DNA from: Pseudobacter sp.
Lineage (GTDB): Bacteria > Bacteroidota > Bacteroidia > Chitinophagales > Chitinophagaceae
Assembly (NCBI GenBank): GCA_017849455.1
Contig: JAFIGX010000022.1
Location: forward strand, 1-64,000
Reading direction: 5' to 3'
DNA: 64,000 nucleotides
Position numbers and translations under genes: made by a program. The number at the start of each line of letters is the position of its first letter. The stretch's first letter is position 1. Positions 25,004-33,498 of the stretch are shown here, one piece after another. The notes below the pieces were generated by a model. It ran no database searches. It was not told the origin of the DNA and saw only the letters and a list, made by a program, of their open reading frames with translations.

Positions 25004-28000
25004 TTAAAAGTTTACATTTAAACCGATTACATAAGTGCGTGGTGCAGGATAGCTGAAGCGGGCATATTCATTCCCGTTCTCAGGATCGAAGCCTCTCCAT
25101 TTGGTCCAGGTAAAGAGGTTCTGTGCCTGGAGGTTGATCTGTACACCACTGACAAATTTCCATTTACCGATCAATGACTGGGGCAGGTTATAGCCCAGGT
25201 TCACATTCCGTAGTCGAACATAAGAGGCATCCTGTATATCCCTCGACGTGAAATTGCGCGCTGCGCCGATACGGGGCAGGATGGCCTGATCGCCTGGTTT
25301 TTTCCAGCGGTCGTAGAGCATCCGGGTAGACTGGTTGCTCGTGATGAAGCTGGGGTTCTCATTGAAATAATCTTCATTATTGTAGCGGTTCACCTTGGCA
25401 TTGAAACTGAAGAGCGCATTGAAATAAAAATCTTTCCAGGTGACTGCAGTGTTGAAGCCGCCGGTGATCAGGGGAATATAAGTCCCGAAGTCTGCCACAC
25501 TGAGCGTAGCTGCGTTGTAAGTGTTGGTGATCTTACCATCAGGTGTATAATACTGGGGATTGCCATTGTCGGGGTTCACGCCGGCCCATTTCGGCGCATA
25601 GTGCGAACCGTAAGGAAGCCCGACCCTGATGATACCTGTATACTGGTACTCGAATTCATTGGCCCCGCCGAGATCGAGCACCACGTTCTTGTTGTAGGCC
25701 ATATTACCACCGATGGTCCAGGTAAGGTCTTTGGTCCTGATCACATCACCCTGCAGATCGATCTCCACACCACGGTTCCTCATTTTGCCTTTGCTGATAT
25801 TGAGGCTGGAGAAACCTGAGGTAGCAGATAAATTCTGATCTATGAAAAGATTGCTGGTGATCCTGTTGTAGAATTCCGTGGTGAGACGGATACGGTTATT
25901 GAGAACGCTGAGATCAACGCCGATATTCATCTCCTTCGCATATTCCCAGTCATAATTGGGATTCCCGGGCTGTGTCGGAGCGATCCCCGCATTGCCTCCG
26001 TATGAAACAGTACCATAGGTTGGCAGATAGGCAAAATCACCGGGGGAAGGACTGGCCGTGGTCCCATAGCTTGCCCTTAAACGCAGGTTGGAAAGCCAGT
26101 TCACGTTCTCCAGGAATGATTCTTTTTTCGCTTCCCAACTGAGGCCGGCCGAGTAGAACCCATGCCAGCGGTTCACTTTCGGGAGCGTGGAAGAACCATC
26201 GTAGCGATAGCTTGCGTTCAAGGTGTATTTATTCATGAACGTATAACGGAGCAGGCTGATGTAAGACACCATCGAGTTCTGTGTGCGGCTTCCGGAAAGG
26301 ATGGGCACGAAGGTGGCCGGGTTACCAACACCTGCAGCGGTCTGAGGCAACCGGGGGTCGAGACCGAAGCCTGCATAACCGAATGACCTGTATTTATTGC
26401 TGAGGTATTCGAACAGGCCGGATACTTCGAAGTCGTGGTCTGTTCCGAAAGTATTGCTGTAGGTGATCCCTGATGTGGATACGAGCGATGTGCGCTTGGC
26501 ATCACCTTCATCGAACCGGCCGAGCCGGCCATTGGAAACTTTTCTGCCTGCATAGGAATCAGGATTGATCCACTGCTCGGTGGTGAGATCACGGTAATCG
26601 ATCCCCAACCTTGTTTTGGCTACCAACCCTTTCATCAGGGTATAGCTGACAGAAAAACCGAGGATGGTCTTCAACTGATCTGCCTTGTTGCTGGTGTTCA
26701 GCATGCGCTCATAAGAATCGCTGCCTTCACGAAGGTCCAGCACAGGATAGGTGGCGCCATCCCCGGTTGTAACCAGTTTCCCATCGGGTGCAAACGGATA
26801 TTCGTAGGGAAGAGCATAGTATACGGCAGATAATGGATTGTTGGCGCCAGTGCCATTTTCATTCTGGATATAATTCGATTTCGAAAAACCTACATTGAGG
26901 TTCAGGTTGGCGGATAATTTTCCGTAAGTAAAATCGAGATTGTTCTTCAATGTATATCTCTTCAAACCCGACACTCTTACCAGGCCCTGCTGATCAAAAT
27001 AATTGAGGGAGGTATAAAAGCGGATATTCTGGTTGCCGCCACTCGCACTTACCTGTTGCTCGATGAAGCTGCCATTGCGCATGAAGAGATCACGCCAATC
27101 TGTATTTACACCCAGCAGGCTATCTACGATACGATCGGCTTTTTGTTTTTCAGCAGGGGTCTTGGAAGCATAAGCGGGGTTCTTTTTTGAATAGGTCCAG
27201 AAAGGGCCGGCAGTGGCGCCGCTCTCGAGGCCGATCCCTTCTTCGAATTGCTGCCTTTCAGCAGTGTTCATCATCCTGAATTTGGTGGAAGTGAGGGTAG
27301 ACAAACCATATTGCGACCTGTATTCAACAGCCAACTTTCCCGTCTTTCCTTTTTTGGTAGTGATCACGATCACGCCGTTGGAACCGCGGGAACCATAGAG
27401 CGCTTTGGCAGAAGCATCTTTCAATATTGTAACAGATTCAATATCGCCCGGATTCAAGGATTGGAAATAACCTGCTTCGATGGGCACTCCGTCCATTACA
27501 TACAATACTGAGTTATTACCACCGATGGAGCCGATACCCCGGAGCACTACCTTAGCGCTTGTTCCCGGCTGGCCTGAAGTGGAAGATATCTGCAAACCGG
27601 GTACCCTTCCCTGCAAAGCCTGTTCGAAAGTGGCAGCAGGAACATCATTGATCTTATCGCCGCCGATCGTGGTGGCAGCAGAAGCTGATCTGTTCCGTGA
27701 ATAATTGGTATAACCCGTTACCACCACCTCACCGAGATTGGTGGCAGAAAGTTTCATCACAACATTGATCGTCTGCTGGCCAGTGATGGCCACTTTCTGA
27801 TCGAGATAACCAACCAGGGTAAACTCCAGCGTCTTTGCATTGTCGGGCATCTGTAGACTATACTCCCCTGCAGCATCGGTCACTGTTCCCACAGTGGTGC
27901 CTGATACAAGCACGGATACACCGGGCAGGGGCTTATTGTCGGCCCCGGTAACTTTACCCTTCACTCCCTTATCGGGCGACGATTTATTTTCGGTTGAAAA

Positions 28001-28330
28001 GATCACTACCAGGTTATCATCTTTCAATGCATAGCGCAATGCCAGGCCGTTAAAGGCTTGTGTAAGCACCTGGTCGAGGTTGGCGTCTTTGGCGTTGATA
28101 TCGACCCGCTTTTCGGCGGGCAGGGTGCCGGTATGGTATACAAACCTGTACAGCGTTTGTTTTTCTACTTCGTTCAGCAGTTGTTTGATGGTGGCTTTCC
28201 GCAAATGCAGGTTGATCTTCTCCTGCGCAAAGCCGGCCGCATGGACCTGCACGCATACCAACACAAGCAGTATCGTTGTCAGCTTCATAATGAATAGAAA
28301 TTGCCGGTATGGGAATACTGGGATCTTCAT
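25004..28330 (-). CDS. SusC/RagA TonB-linked outer-membrane transporter with STN domain
   Basis: The start at 28330 (MKIPVFPYRQ) precedes the signal helix MKLTTILLVLVCVQVHA. An alternative start is 28288. An STN (secretin/TonB N-terminal) domain follows (about residues 45-115: INLHLRKATIKQLLNEVEKQ), used for signalling to a FecR-type anti-sigma. Then come a carboxypeptidase-like domain (GVSVLVSGTTVGTVTDAAGEY), the SusC plug with VPAATFEQALQGRVPGLQI and SSTSGQPGTSAKVVLRGIGS, and the barrel. It ends with a terminal Phe (YVIGLNVNF). About 1108 residues is normal for the family. It sits 58 bases after fecR and 11 bases before susD. The STN domain with the adjacent ECF/FecR pair implies induction by its own ligand. 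Confidence 0.94.
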   Translation of the reverse strand: MKIPVFPYRQFLFIMKLTTILLVLVCVQVHAAGFAQEKINLHLRKATIKQLLNEVEKQTLYRFVYHTGTLPAEKRVDINAKDANLDQVLTQAFNGLALRYALKDDNLVVIFSTENKSSPDKGVKGKVTGADNKPLPGVSVLVSGTTVGTVTDAAGEYSLQMPDNAKTLEFTLVGYLDQKVAITGQQTINVVMKLSATNLGEVVVTGYTNYSRNRSASAATTIGGDKINDVPAATFEQALQGRVPGLQISSTSGQPGTSAKVVLRGIGSIGGNNSVLYVMDGVPIEAGYFQSLNPGDIESVTILKDASAKALYGSRGSNGVIVITTKKGKTGKLAVEYRSQYGLSTLTSTKFRMMNTAERQQFEEGIGLESGATAGPFWTYSKKNPAYASKTPAEKQKADRIVDSLLGVNTDWRDLFMRNGSFIEQQVSASGGNQNIRFYTSLNYFDQQGLVRVSGLKRYTLKNNLDFTYGKLSANLNLNVGFSKSNYIQNENGTGANNPLSAVYYALPYEYPFAPDGKLVTTGDGATYPVLDLREGSDSYERMLNTSNKADQLKTILGFSVSYTLMKGLVAKTRLGIDYRDLTTEQWINPDSYAGRKVSNGRLGRFDEGDAKRTSLVSTSGITYSNTFGTDHDFEVSGLFEYLSNKYRSFGYAGFGLDPRLPQTAAGVGNPATFVPILSGSRTQNSMVSYISLLRYTFMNKYTLNASYRYDGSSTLPKVNRWHGFYSAGLSWEAKKESFLENVNWLSNLRLRASYGTTASPSPGDFAYLPTYGTVSYGGNAGIAPTQPGNPNYDWEYAKEMNIGVDLSVLNNRIRLTTEFYNRITSNLFIDQNLSATSGFSSLNISKGKMRNRGVEIDLQGDVIRTKDLTWTIGGNMAYNKNVVLDLGGANEFEYQYTGIIRVGLPYGSHYAPKWAGVNPDNGNPQYYTPDGKITNTYNAATLSVADFGTYIPLITGGFNTAVTWKDFYFNALFSFNAKVNRYNNEDYFNENPSFITSNQSTRMLYDRWKKPGDQAILPRIGAARNFTSRDIQDASYVRLRNVNLGYNLPQSLIGKWKFVSGVQINLQAQNLFTWTKWRGFDPENGNEYARFSYPAPRTYVIGLNVNF

Positions 28331-28388
28331 AATGTCAGTTAGTTTTATGTGATCAATGCTATGGGTGGTTTTCCAATAAAACACTGGT

Positions 28389-29498
28389 TTATTTACCGAT
28401 AACTATTTTTTCTTTTTCTACATGAAAATTGAATGGATAAGATAGCTGGAGTGCTTCGAGCGCCTTGATGACCGATTCCGATTCGAAAGTGCCCGAGTAG
28501 CGGTAGGTTTTTACTTCCTCATCGGCAAATTCCAGTTTGATGCCATACCATTGCTGCAATTTTCCCGCAATGGTTCCCAGGGATTCGTCTTCGATCTTCA
28601 ACCGGTTGCGCACCCAGGCGATCTCTTTTGCTTTATGGTTCACAGGATCGGGCAACATGGAAACTACCTGCAGGTTATTACCGGGGTTGGCCGGCTTTAC
28701 ACCAGGCATTGTGTTCGCAATGATCAGTTTCCTGTTAGGCGTAAGGATAACTTTCTGCTCGGGATGGTCTTTTACGGAAACGGCCACTTTACCTCTGAAC
28801 AGCGAAGTTTCCGTATGTGCATCACCGGGATAAGCGCTTACATTGAAGATGGTTCCCAGCACTTCGATATTCAGCCTGTCGGTATGCACGATGAAGGGCT
28901 GCGTTTCACGATGGGTCACATCAAAAAAAGCTTCACCGGATAAGGTCAGCTCGCGGGTAGCTCCATTAAAATCATTGGCCAGGGTGATGGTACTGTTACT
29001 CCTGAGCGTCACTACAGAACCATCCGGTAATACAACTGTTTTGCGGGGTTCATTACCTGAGCGGATCGGTGTTGTATTGACCACTACGGGTTTCCCTGTC
29101 TGGGCTGGCTTTTTGCCGGATGGCCTGAACAGGAAATACCCGGCCAGCGCCAACAGCAGCAATGAAGCAGCAATGCCGCTGATGTACCTTAACCTGGAAC
29201 GCACGACCGGAGCACGTTCACGAACGGTTTTGGGCCCCTCATGTTGCAGGGCTTTCTTCAGCAGATCGAAACGGTCGATGCTGTCTTTCAGGTGATTGAT
29301 CTGTACCTGCAGGTTACCCTGATTCGCATTCAGGACGGAGATGATGCGCGCGGCTTCCTGCACAGTGCCCGACCGGTGCGGATTGTTACTGGTCCAGTTT
29401 TCCCAGAAAGCGATCGCAGCCGGGTCTGTTCCCAGGCAATATTGCTGAAAGGATTCATCACATATAAAATCTTCTACTGAATACTGATTGATGTCCAT
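28389..29498 (-). CDS. FecR-family anti-sigma factor
   Basis: Membrane-bound regulator that holds the ECF sigma factor and receives a signal from the SusC STN domain. The 369-residue protein has a cytoplasmic N-terminal part (about 1-105), one transmembrane helix (ISGIAASLLLLALAGYFLF, about 110-128), and a periplasmic FecR domain. That domain contains KTVVLPDGSVVTLRSNSTI, GEAFFDVTHRETQPFIVHT and NIEVLGTIFNV. A C-terminal DUF4974-type region (YSGTFESESVIKALEALQL, then FHVEKEKIVIGK) ends the protein. It lies between the sigma gene and susC on the same strand, the standard Bacteroidota arrangement. Confidence 0.94.
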   Translation of the reverse strand: MDINQYSVEDFICDESFQQYCLGTDPAAIAFWENWTSNNPHRSGTVQEAARIISVLNANQGNLQVQINHLKDSIDRFDLLKKALQHEGPKTVRERAPVVRSRLRYISGIAASLLLLALAGYFLFRPSGKKPAQTGKPVVVNTTPIRSGNEPRKTVVLPDGSVVTLRSNSTITLANDFNGATRELTLSGEAFFDVTHRETQPFIVHTDRLNIEVLGTIFNVSAYPGDAHTETSLFRGKVAVSVKDHPEQKVILTPNRKLIIANTMPGVKPANPGNNLQVVSMLPDPVNHKAKEIAWVRNRLKIEDESLGTIAGKLQQWYGIKLEFADEEVKTYRYSGTFESESVIKALEALQLSYPFNFHVEKEKIVIGK

Positions 29499-29617
29499 GG
29501 AACAGGCCCTTTAAGATACAGAGGGTCTCTTCTCTCTTTTTTCCCTGGAAAATGGAGATTTTTTTGAGATAATTTTTTTTCTGATATGTAGAGGTGCTCT
29601 GGTACAGGCTTAAAGCG

Positions 29618-29640
29618 GGTTGACAGGTTAACTTATCAAC
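29618..29640. repeat. dispersed intergenic repeat (GGTTGACAGGTTAAC family), copy 1
   Basis: GGTTGACAGGTTAAC runs directly into GTTAACTTATCAAC. The 14-mer GTTAACTTATCAAC is found again at 48142-48155, and TGACAGGTTAAC occurs twice at 48052-48080. It lies between the sigma gene's 3' end and fecR. Confidence 0.65.
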
Positions 29641-29641
29641 T

Positions 29642-30193
29642 CTACCTCAGTGTATTCCTCAGCACTTTGATGGCGTTGTAGATGGTATTGTATGCTGTCT
29701 TGATGCTTTGGGATGTGCGGGCGGCTACCTGCTCGTAATTGAGGCCTTCAAAGAACATGAGCCGGATCAGTTCTTTTTGCTTGGGGGTGAGCAGTTCCAT
29801 GGCCTTGTATAATTTTTGCTTTAGCTCATCGTCGTGCTGTACCTGAATGATGATCTCTTCATAAGGCAATTCTTCACTCTCCTCTTTTCCCGAAAGCCTG
29901 CTGATCGCTGCATCGGTCTTTAAATGATAATCCAGCTTGTCGATCAGCATTCTCCTGAGTGAAGTGAACAGGTAAGCTCTTACCTGCGTCACTTCATTGA
30001 GGCGGTTGTGTTTATCCCAAAGTTGCAGGAAGAGCTGCGTAACGCAATCTTTCACCAGTTCATCATTGGCAGTGATCTTCAGCCCAAAGCGAACGAGATG
30101 GAAGTAGGTATTGTTGTACAGTTCAAAAAGCGCCTGTTTATTTCCTTCCCTGAGCTGCTGCCAATAATGTATGTTCTGTTCCTGCTCCGTCAT
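29642..30193 (-). CDS. ECF RNA polymerase sigma factor (sigma-70 family)
   Basis: The 183-residue cytoplasmic protein has region 2 (ALFELYNNTYFHLVRFGLKI, then CVTQLFLQLWDK) and region 4 (LTPKQKELIRLMFFEGLNYE, then QVAARTSQSIKTAYNTIYNA) with the helix-turn-helix. It should direct transcription of the following fecR-susC-susD-cyanophycinase genes when FecR releases it. Its start codon overlaps the stop of the tricorn-like protease gene by four bases (ATGA), so the two are translationally coupled; a protease directly coupled to the sigma gene is less usual. A repeat of 23 bases lies just upstream of its end. Confidence 0.94.
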   Translation of the reverse strand: MTEQEQNIHYWQQLREGNKQALFELYNNTYFHLVRFGLKITANDELVKDCVTQLFLQLWDKHNRLNEVTQVRAYLFTSLRRMLIDKLDYHLKTDAAISRLSGKEESEELPYEEIIIQVQHDDELKQKLYKAMELLTPKQKELIRLMFFEGLNYEQVAARTSQSIKTAYNTIYNAIKVLRNTLR

Positions 30194-33100
30194 CGGCCGG
30201 GCGTTTTTGTGGAAAGTTCGTGCATCAATTGCCGGATGGCAGTTTCCAGTTGCTGGTCGCGGCCCCTGCTTACGGCGCCGTATTCATTCATGACACGGAT
30301 ATCAGGTTCCGTCTGATAATTTTCGAGATAGACACCGCTGGTTGTTTTGACCCCCAGTGTTGGAGCGCTGTAGCTGAGTGAAGGGTCTTGCAGGGTTTGG
30401 CCTGTCATCCAGGTACAACTGCCTGGGACCGGCATGCCCACCAGCCTGCCCATCTGCAGAAATTGATAATCGTATACAAAACAATGGCCGTCACTATAAT
30501 TGGCTTCATTGGCCAGCACGATAGTGGGTTTGGTCCAGCGGAAAGAGGGCTCACTATTTACTGAGAAATGATCACTCGTATTTTCCCTCACTCGTATGCC
30601 GCTCAGGAACATGCCGAGTTCAGGGGCAAGATCACCGCCGCGATTGAAGCGGGTATCGATGATCACGGCTTTGCAGTTCAAGTATTTGCCGAAAAGGTCA
30701 TCATAAACACTCCTGTAAGCGGCATCATTCATGCGATATAGATGAACATAACCTAAAGTTCCATTACTCAGTCTTTCTGTTTCTTCCTGGTTGCGCTTCA
30801 CCCATCGTTTGTAAAGCAGTTCGCTTTCTTCTGCTGGAGTAATGGGTTTGATCAGCCAGTCGTTGACTTGTCCTGCATTATCGATGGTGATCCGGATGTC
30901 TTTGCCGGCTTTCCCATCGAGGTATTGCGCCGCATCTTTGTCTTTCGTGATCCTTTCTCCATCGATGGCTTCAATAACAGCGCCTGCTTTGATACCGAAT
31001 GCAGCACGATCAAGCGGTCCTCCGGCAATCAGTTCTTCGATCCTGAGACCATCGCCCTGGTATTGCTGATCTATAAATATTCCCAGTGATGCCGTTACCG
31101 TTACGCCTTTTCGATCGGGATTATAAGTAGCACCTGTATGACTTACGTTCAATTCGCCTAATAGCTCATTGAGCAATTCGGCAAAATCGTAATTGTTATC
31201 GATATCGGTGAGGTAACGCTGGTAGCTGCGTTTCAGTGCCGGCCAGTCGGCCCCGTGCATTCCTGAGGTATAAAAAGTTTGTGCTGTTCTGCGCCATACA
31301 TGGTTGAACATCGCCTGCCGTTCTTTTGCCAGGTCGATGGTGAGATCCGTTTTGATGTTGATCGAATCCTGTTTGCCGGTGATGGGATCGATCCGGGTGA
31401 TCTTACCGGCGGCAAGCAAATAAATATCTTTTTGTTCCGCATCCCATTTCATGCTGCCATCTTTCAGGTTCGGTGCGATGATCTTCGACTCTTTGGTACG
31501 GAGGTTGGTTTGCCAGCAATCATAATTCTTTCCTGTTTTGGCCAGGAAATATAATGTCTTGCCATCCCTGCTCACCAGGGCATCAGACAGCAGGGAGGAG
31601 AATGGGGTAAGCTTTTCCCTGCTGTCCCGCAGGTTGCTCCAATCGGTAGCAGCCAGGGCGGCCTGATCTTTGGTTTGAATATTCTGCAGAGTATCCCTGC
31701 CTGTTATATTCCTGATCCCCGGCTTTCCTGATCTGAAATTTTCATGGGTCATTTCATCGGTGAACAGCGCATATACATCCTGCTGCCTGGTACTGCTGTT
31801 GGCATAGCTATGAAGACCCTGCCTGTCGCTGTACCAGGTGATCATCTTACCATCCATAGCCCATGCGGGATGCAGATCACTATAGCCGCTTTGGGTAAGA
31901 TTGATAAGCGTGCCGTTGCCGGAAGCGCTGATAATGCCTACTTCTTCATTACCTCCCCCTTTCCTGGTAAATTGCAGCAGGAGCCATTGTCCGTCAGGGC
32001 TCCATTCAAAATACTGATCATGGTCCCGCCTGCTGTACAATTGTTCACCGGTTAGCAGGGTACGTGTTTTGCGGGTGTTTGTGTCATAGATCTTCAGGGT
32101 GGTCCTGTTCTCGATGTATGCGATCTCTTTTCCGTTGGGCGACCAGGCAGGCTGATCATTCTCTTCTCCGTTCCCGGTCACCGGCCCTTCTTTCAGCAAA
32201 GCAGTACCAGAGAACTGATCGTCATCATCGATGATCTCTGTTTGATAAATTGCCCAGCGATCATTCCGCTCAGAAGCGTAAAGCAGTTTTCGGCCATCAG
32301 GTGAAAAGCTAAGACCTGCCTCTGCTCCGGGTGTATTGGTGATCTGTCTTATTCTATTGTTGCGCAGGCTGGTCACAAATACATCTCCACGGAATATGAA
32401 AGCCAGCTCATAGCCTGAAGGAGCGATCGCCATTTCCTGTATTTCCGTTACCGGGATAGTGATCGTTGTATTGGTCTTCTTTTCTAAAGGCATCACAATA
32501 CGTACACGCGCAGGCTCAACATTTGGCTTTTTCAGGTATATCTGGCCATCGTATCCGAAACAGAGCGTATTGTGCTGGTCGATGGTCAGGAAGCGAACGG
32601 GATGGTCCTTAAAAAAAGTGATCTGTTTATTATCCGTAGTATCCGAAATGGATAACCGAAAAATATTGAAACTGCCGTTTTTCTCGCTCAGGTAGTATAT
32701 TTCTTGCTGCCCGGAAGAAAACACCGGGCTCCTGTTCTCACCTTTGAAAGAACTGAGCTGGCGGTGAGATGCTGTTGTGCGATCATAGATCCATAAGTCT
32801 CTTGCTACTGATGAAGTCTGGTGTTTTCGCCAGGGGTTTTCCCTTCCTTTCCTGTCGTGATAGACAATGAACCGGCCATCGGTGCTTTGTTTGGCATCTT
32901 CGGCAGGGGTTGTAAGTATTTGCCTTGTCCGGCCGCCGGTAGAAGGAACTTTGTACAATTCCTGCAATGCTTCCGAAGGGAATTGCCGGTTGGCCGGGGC
33001 ATCGATGATGGCGGCACCGAACAGGATGGCGCTGTCCTGATCTGTAAAATCATAAGGGAACTCATCGGCTGAATGAAAGGTGAGACGCCTCGGCTCACCA

Positions 33101-33390
33101 CCAGTGGCGGACACAATGAAAACATCGAAATTCCCATACCTGTCACTGGCGAAGGCGATGTATTTGCCGTCGTGGCTCCAGACAGGCATGAAGTCGCGGC
33201 CCTCCTGAACGACGAGGGGAACAGCTTTCCCACCTGATGAAGATACTTTGTAGATATCTCCATGCCAGGAGAAAACGATCGTTCTTCCGTCAGGAGAGAG
33301 GGCGGGATACCTTAACCATTGTGGCGTTTGCTGTGCCGGTAACCTAAGTACAGAGAGCAACAGCGCGCATAAAAAATATTTTCCTTTCAT
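30190..33390 (-). CDS. tricorn-like protease (beta-propeller plus PDZ plus S41 peptidase), secreted
   Basis: The 1066-residue protein starts with a signal peptide (MKGKYFLCALLLSVLRLPAQ). Residues to about 680 carry WD40/TolB-type propeller repeats with many 'SPDG/SHDG' turns (LSPDGRTIVFSWHGDIY, WSPDGQWLLLQF). A helical segment with LNVSHTGA follows, matching the Ser-His of the tricorn core. Next are a PDZ-like domain (LGIFIDQQYQGDGLRIEEL, GPLDRAAFGIKAGAVI) and the S41 catalytic region with VIIDTRFNRGGDL and the likely nucleophile in NEANYSDGH. Tricorn proteases cut peptides into short fragments. The coupled ECF sigma gene suggests it serves the peptide-utilisation locus downstream. The start is supported by the signal peptide. 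Confidence 0.9.
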   Translation of the reverse strand: MKGKYFLCALLLSVLRLPAQQTPQWLRYPALSPDGRTIVFSWHGDIYKVSSSGGKAVPLVVQEGRDFMPVWSHDGKYIAFASDRYGNFDVFIVSATGGEPRRLTFHSADEFPYDFTDQDSAILFGAAIIDAPANRQFPSEALQELYKVPSTGGRTRQILTTPAEDAKQSTDGRFIVYHDRKGRENPWRKHQTSSVARDLWIYDRTTASHRQLSSFKGENRSPVFSSGQQEIYYLSEKNGSFNIFRLSISDTTDNKQITFFKDHPVRFLTIDQHNTLCFGYDGQIYLKKPNVEPARVRIVMPLEKKTNTTITIPVTEIQEMAIAPSGYELAFIFRGDVFVTSLRNNRIRQITNTPGAEAGLSFSPDGRKLLYASERNDRWAIYQTEIIDDDDQFSGTALLKEGPVTGNGEENDQPAWSPNGKEIAYIENRTTLKIYDTNTRKTRTLLTGEQLYSRRDHDQYFEWSPDGQWLLLQFTRKGGGNEEVGIISASGNGTLINLTQSGYSDLHPAWAMDGKMITWYSDRQGLHSYANSSTRQQDVYALFTDEMTHENFRSGKPGIRNITGRDTLQNIQTKDQAALAATDWSNLRDSREKLTPFSSLLSDALVSRDGKTLYFLAKTGKNYDCWQTNLRTKESKIIAPNLKDGSMKWDAEQKDIYLLAAGKITRIDPITGKQDSINIKTDLTIDLAKERQAMFNHVWRRTAQTFYTSGMHGADWPALKRSYQRYLTDIDNNYDFAELLNELLGELNVSHTGATYNPDRKGVTVTASLGIFIDQQYQGDGLRIEELIAGGPLDRAAFGIKAGAVIEAIDGERITKDKDAAQYLDGKAGKDIRITIDNAGQVNDWLIKPITPAEESELLYKRWVKRNQEETERLSNGTLGYVHLYRMNDAAYRSVYDDLFGKYLNCKAVIIDTRFNRGGDLAPELGMFLSGIRVRENTSDHFSVNSEPSFRWTKPTIVLANEANYSDGHCFVYDYQFLQMGRLVGMPVPGSCTWMTGQTLQDPSLSYSAPTLGVKTTSGVYLENYQTEPDIRVMNEYGAVSRGRDQQLETAIRQLMHELSTKTPGR

Positions 33391-33431
33391 ATCAGGAGAG
33401 CGATAAAAGAAAGGAAAATTACGAAGAAGTC

Positions 33432-33458
33432 AATTTGATCGGAAAAATAAATCAAATT
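33432..33458. promoter_or_regulatory. inverted repeat upstream of the tricorn-ECF genes
   Basis: AATTTGAT (33432-33439) and ATCAAATT (33451-33458) form a perfect 8-bp inverted repeat with an 11-base spacer, about 45-70 bases upstream of the tricorn start. The position suits a dimeric regulator, but it could be chance in AT-rich DNA. Confidence 0.35.
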
Positions 33459-33498
33459 CTCTAACGCCTGTCGGAGAATTAACAAGCGGGATCTATGT

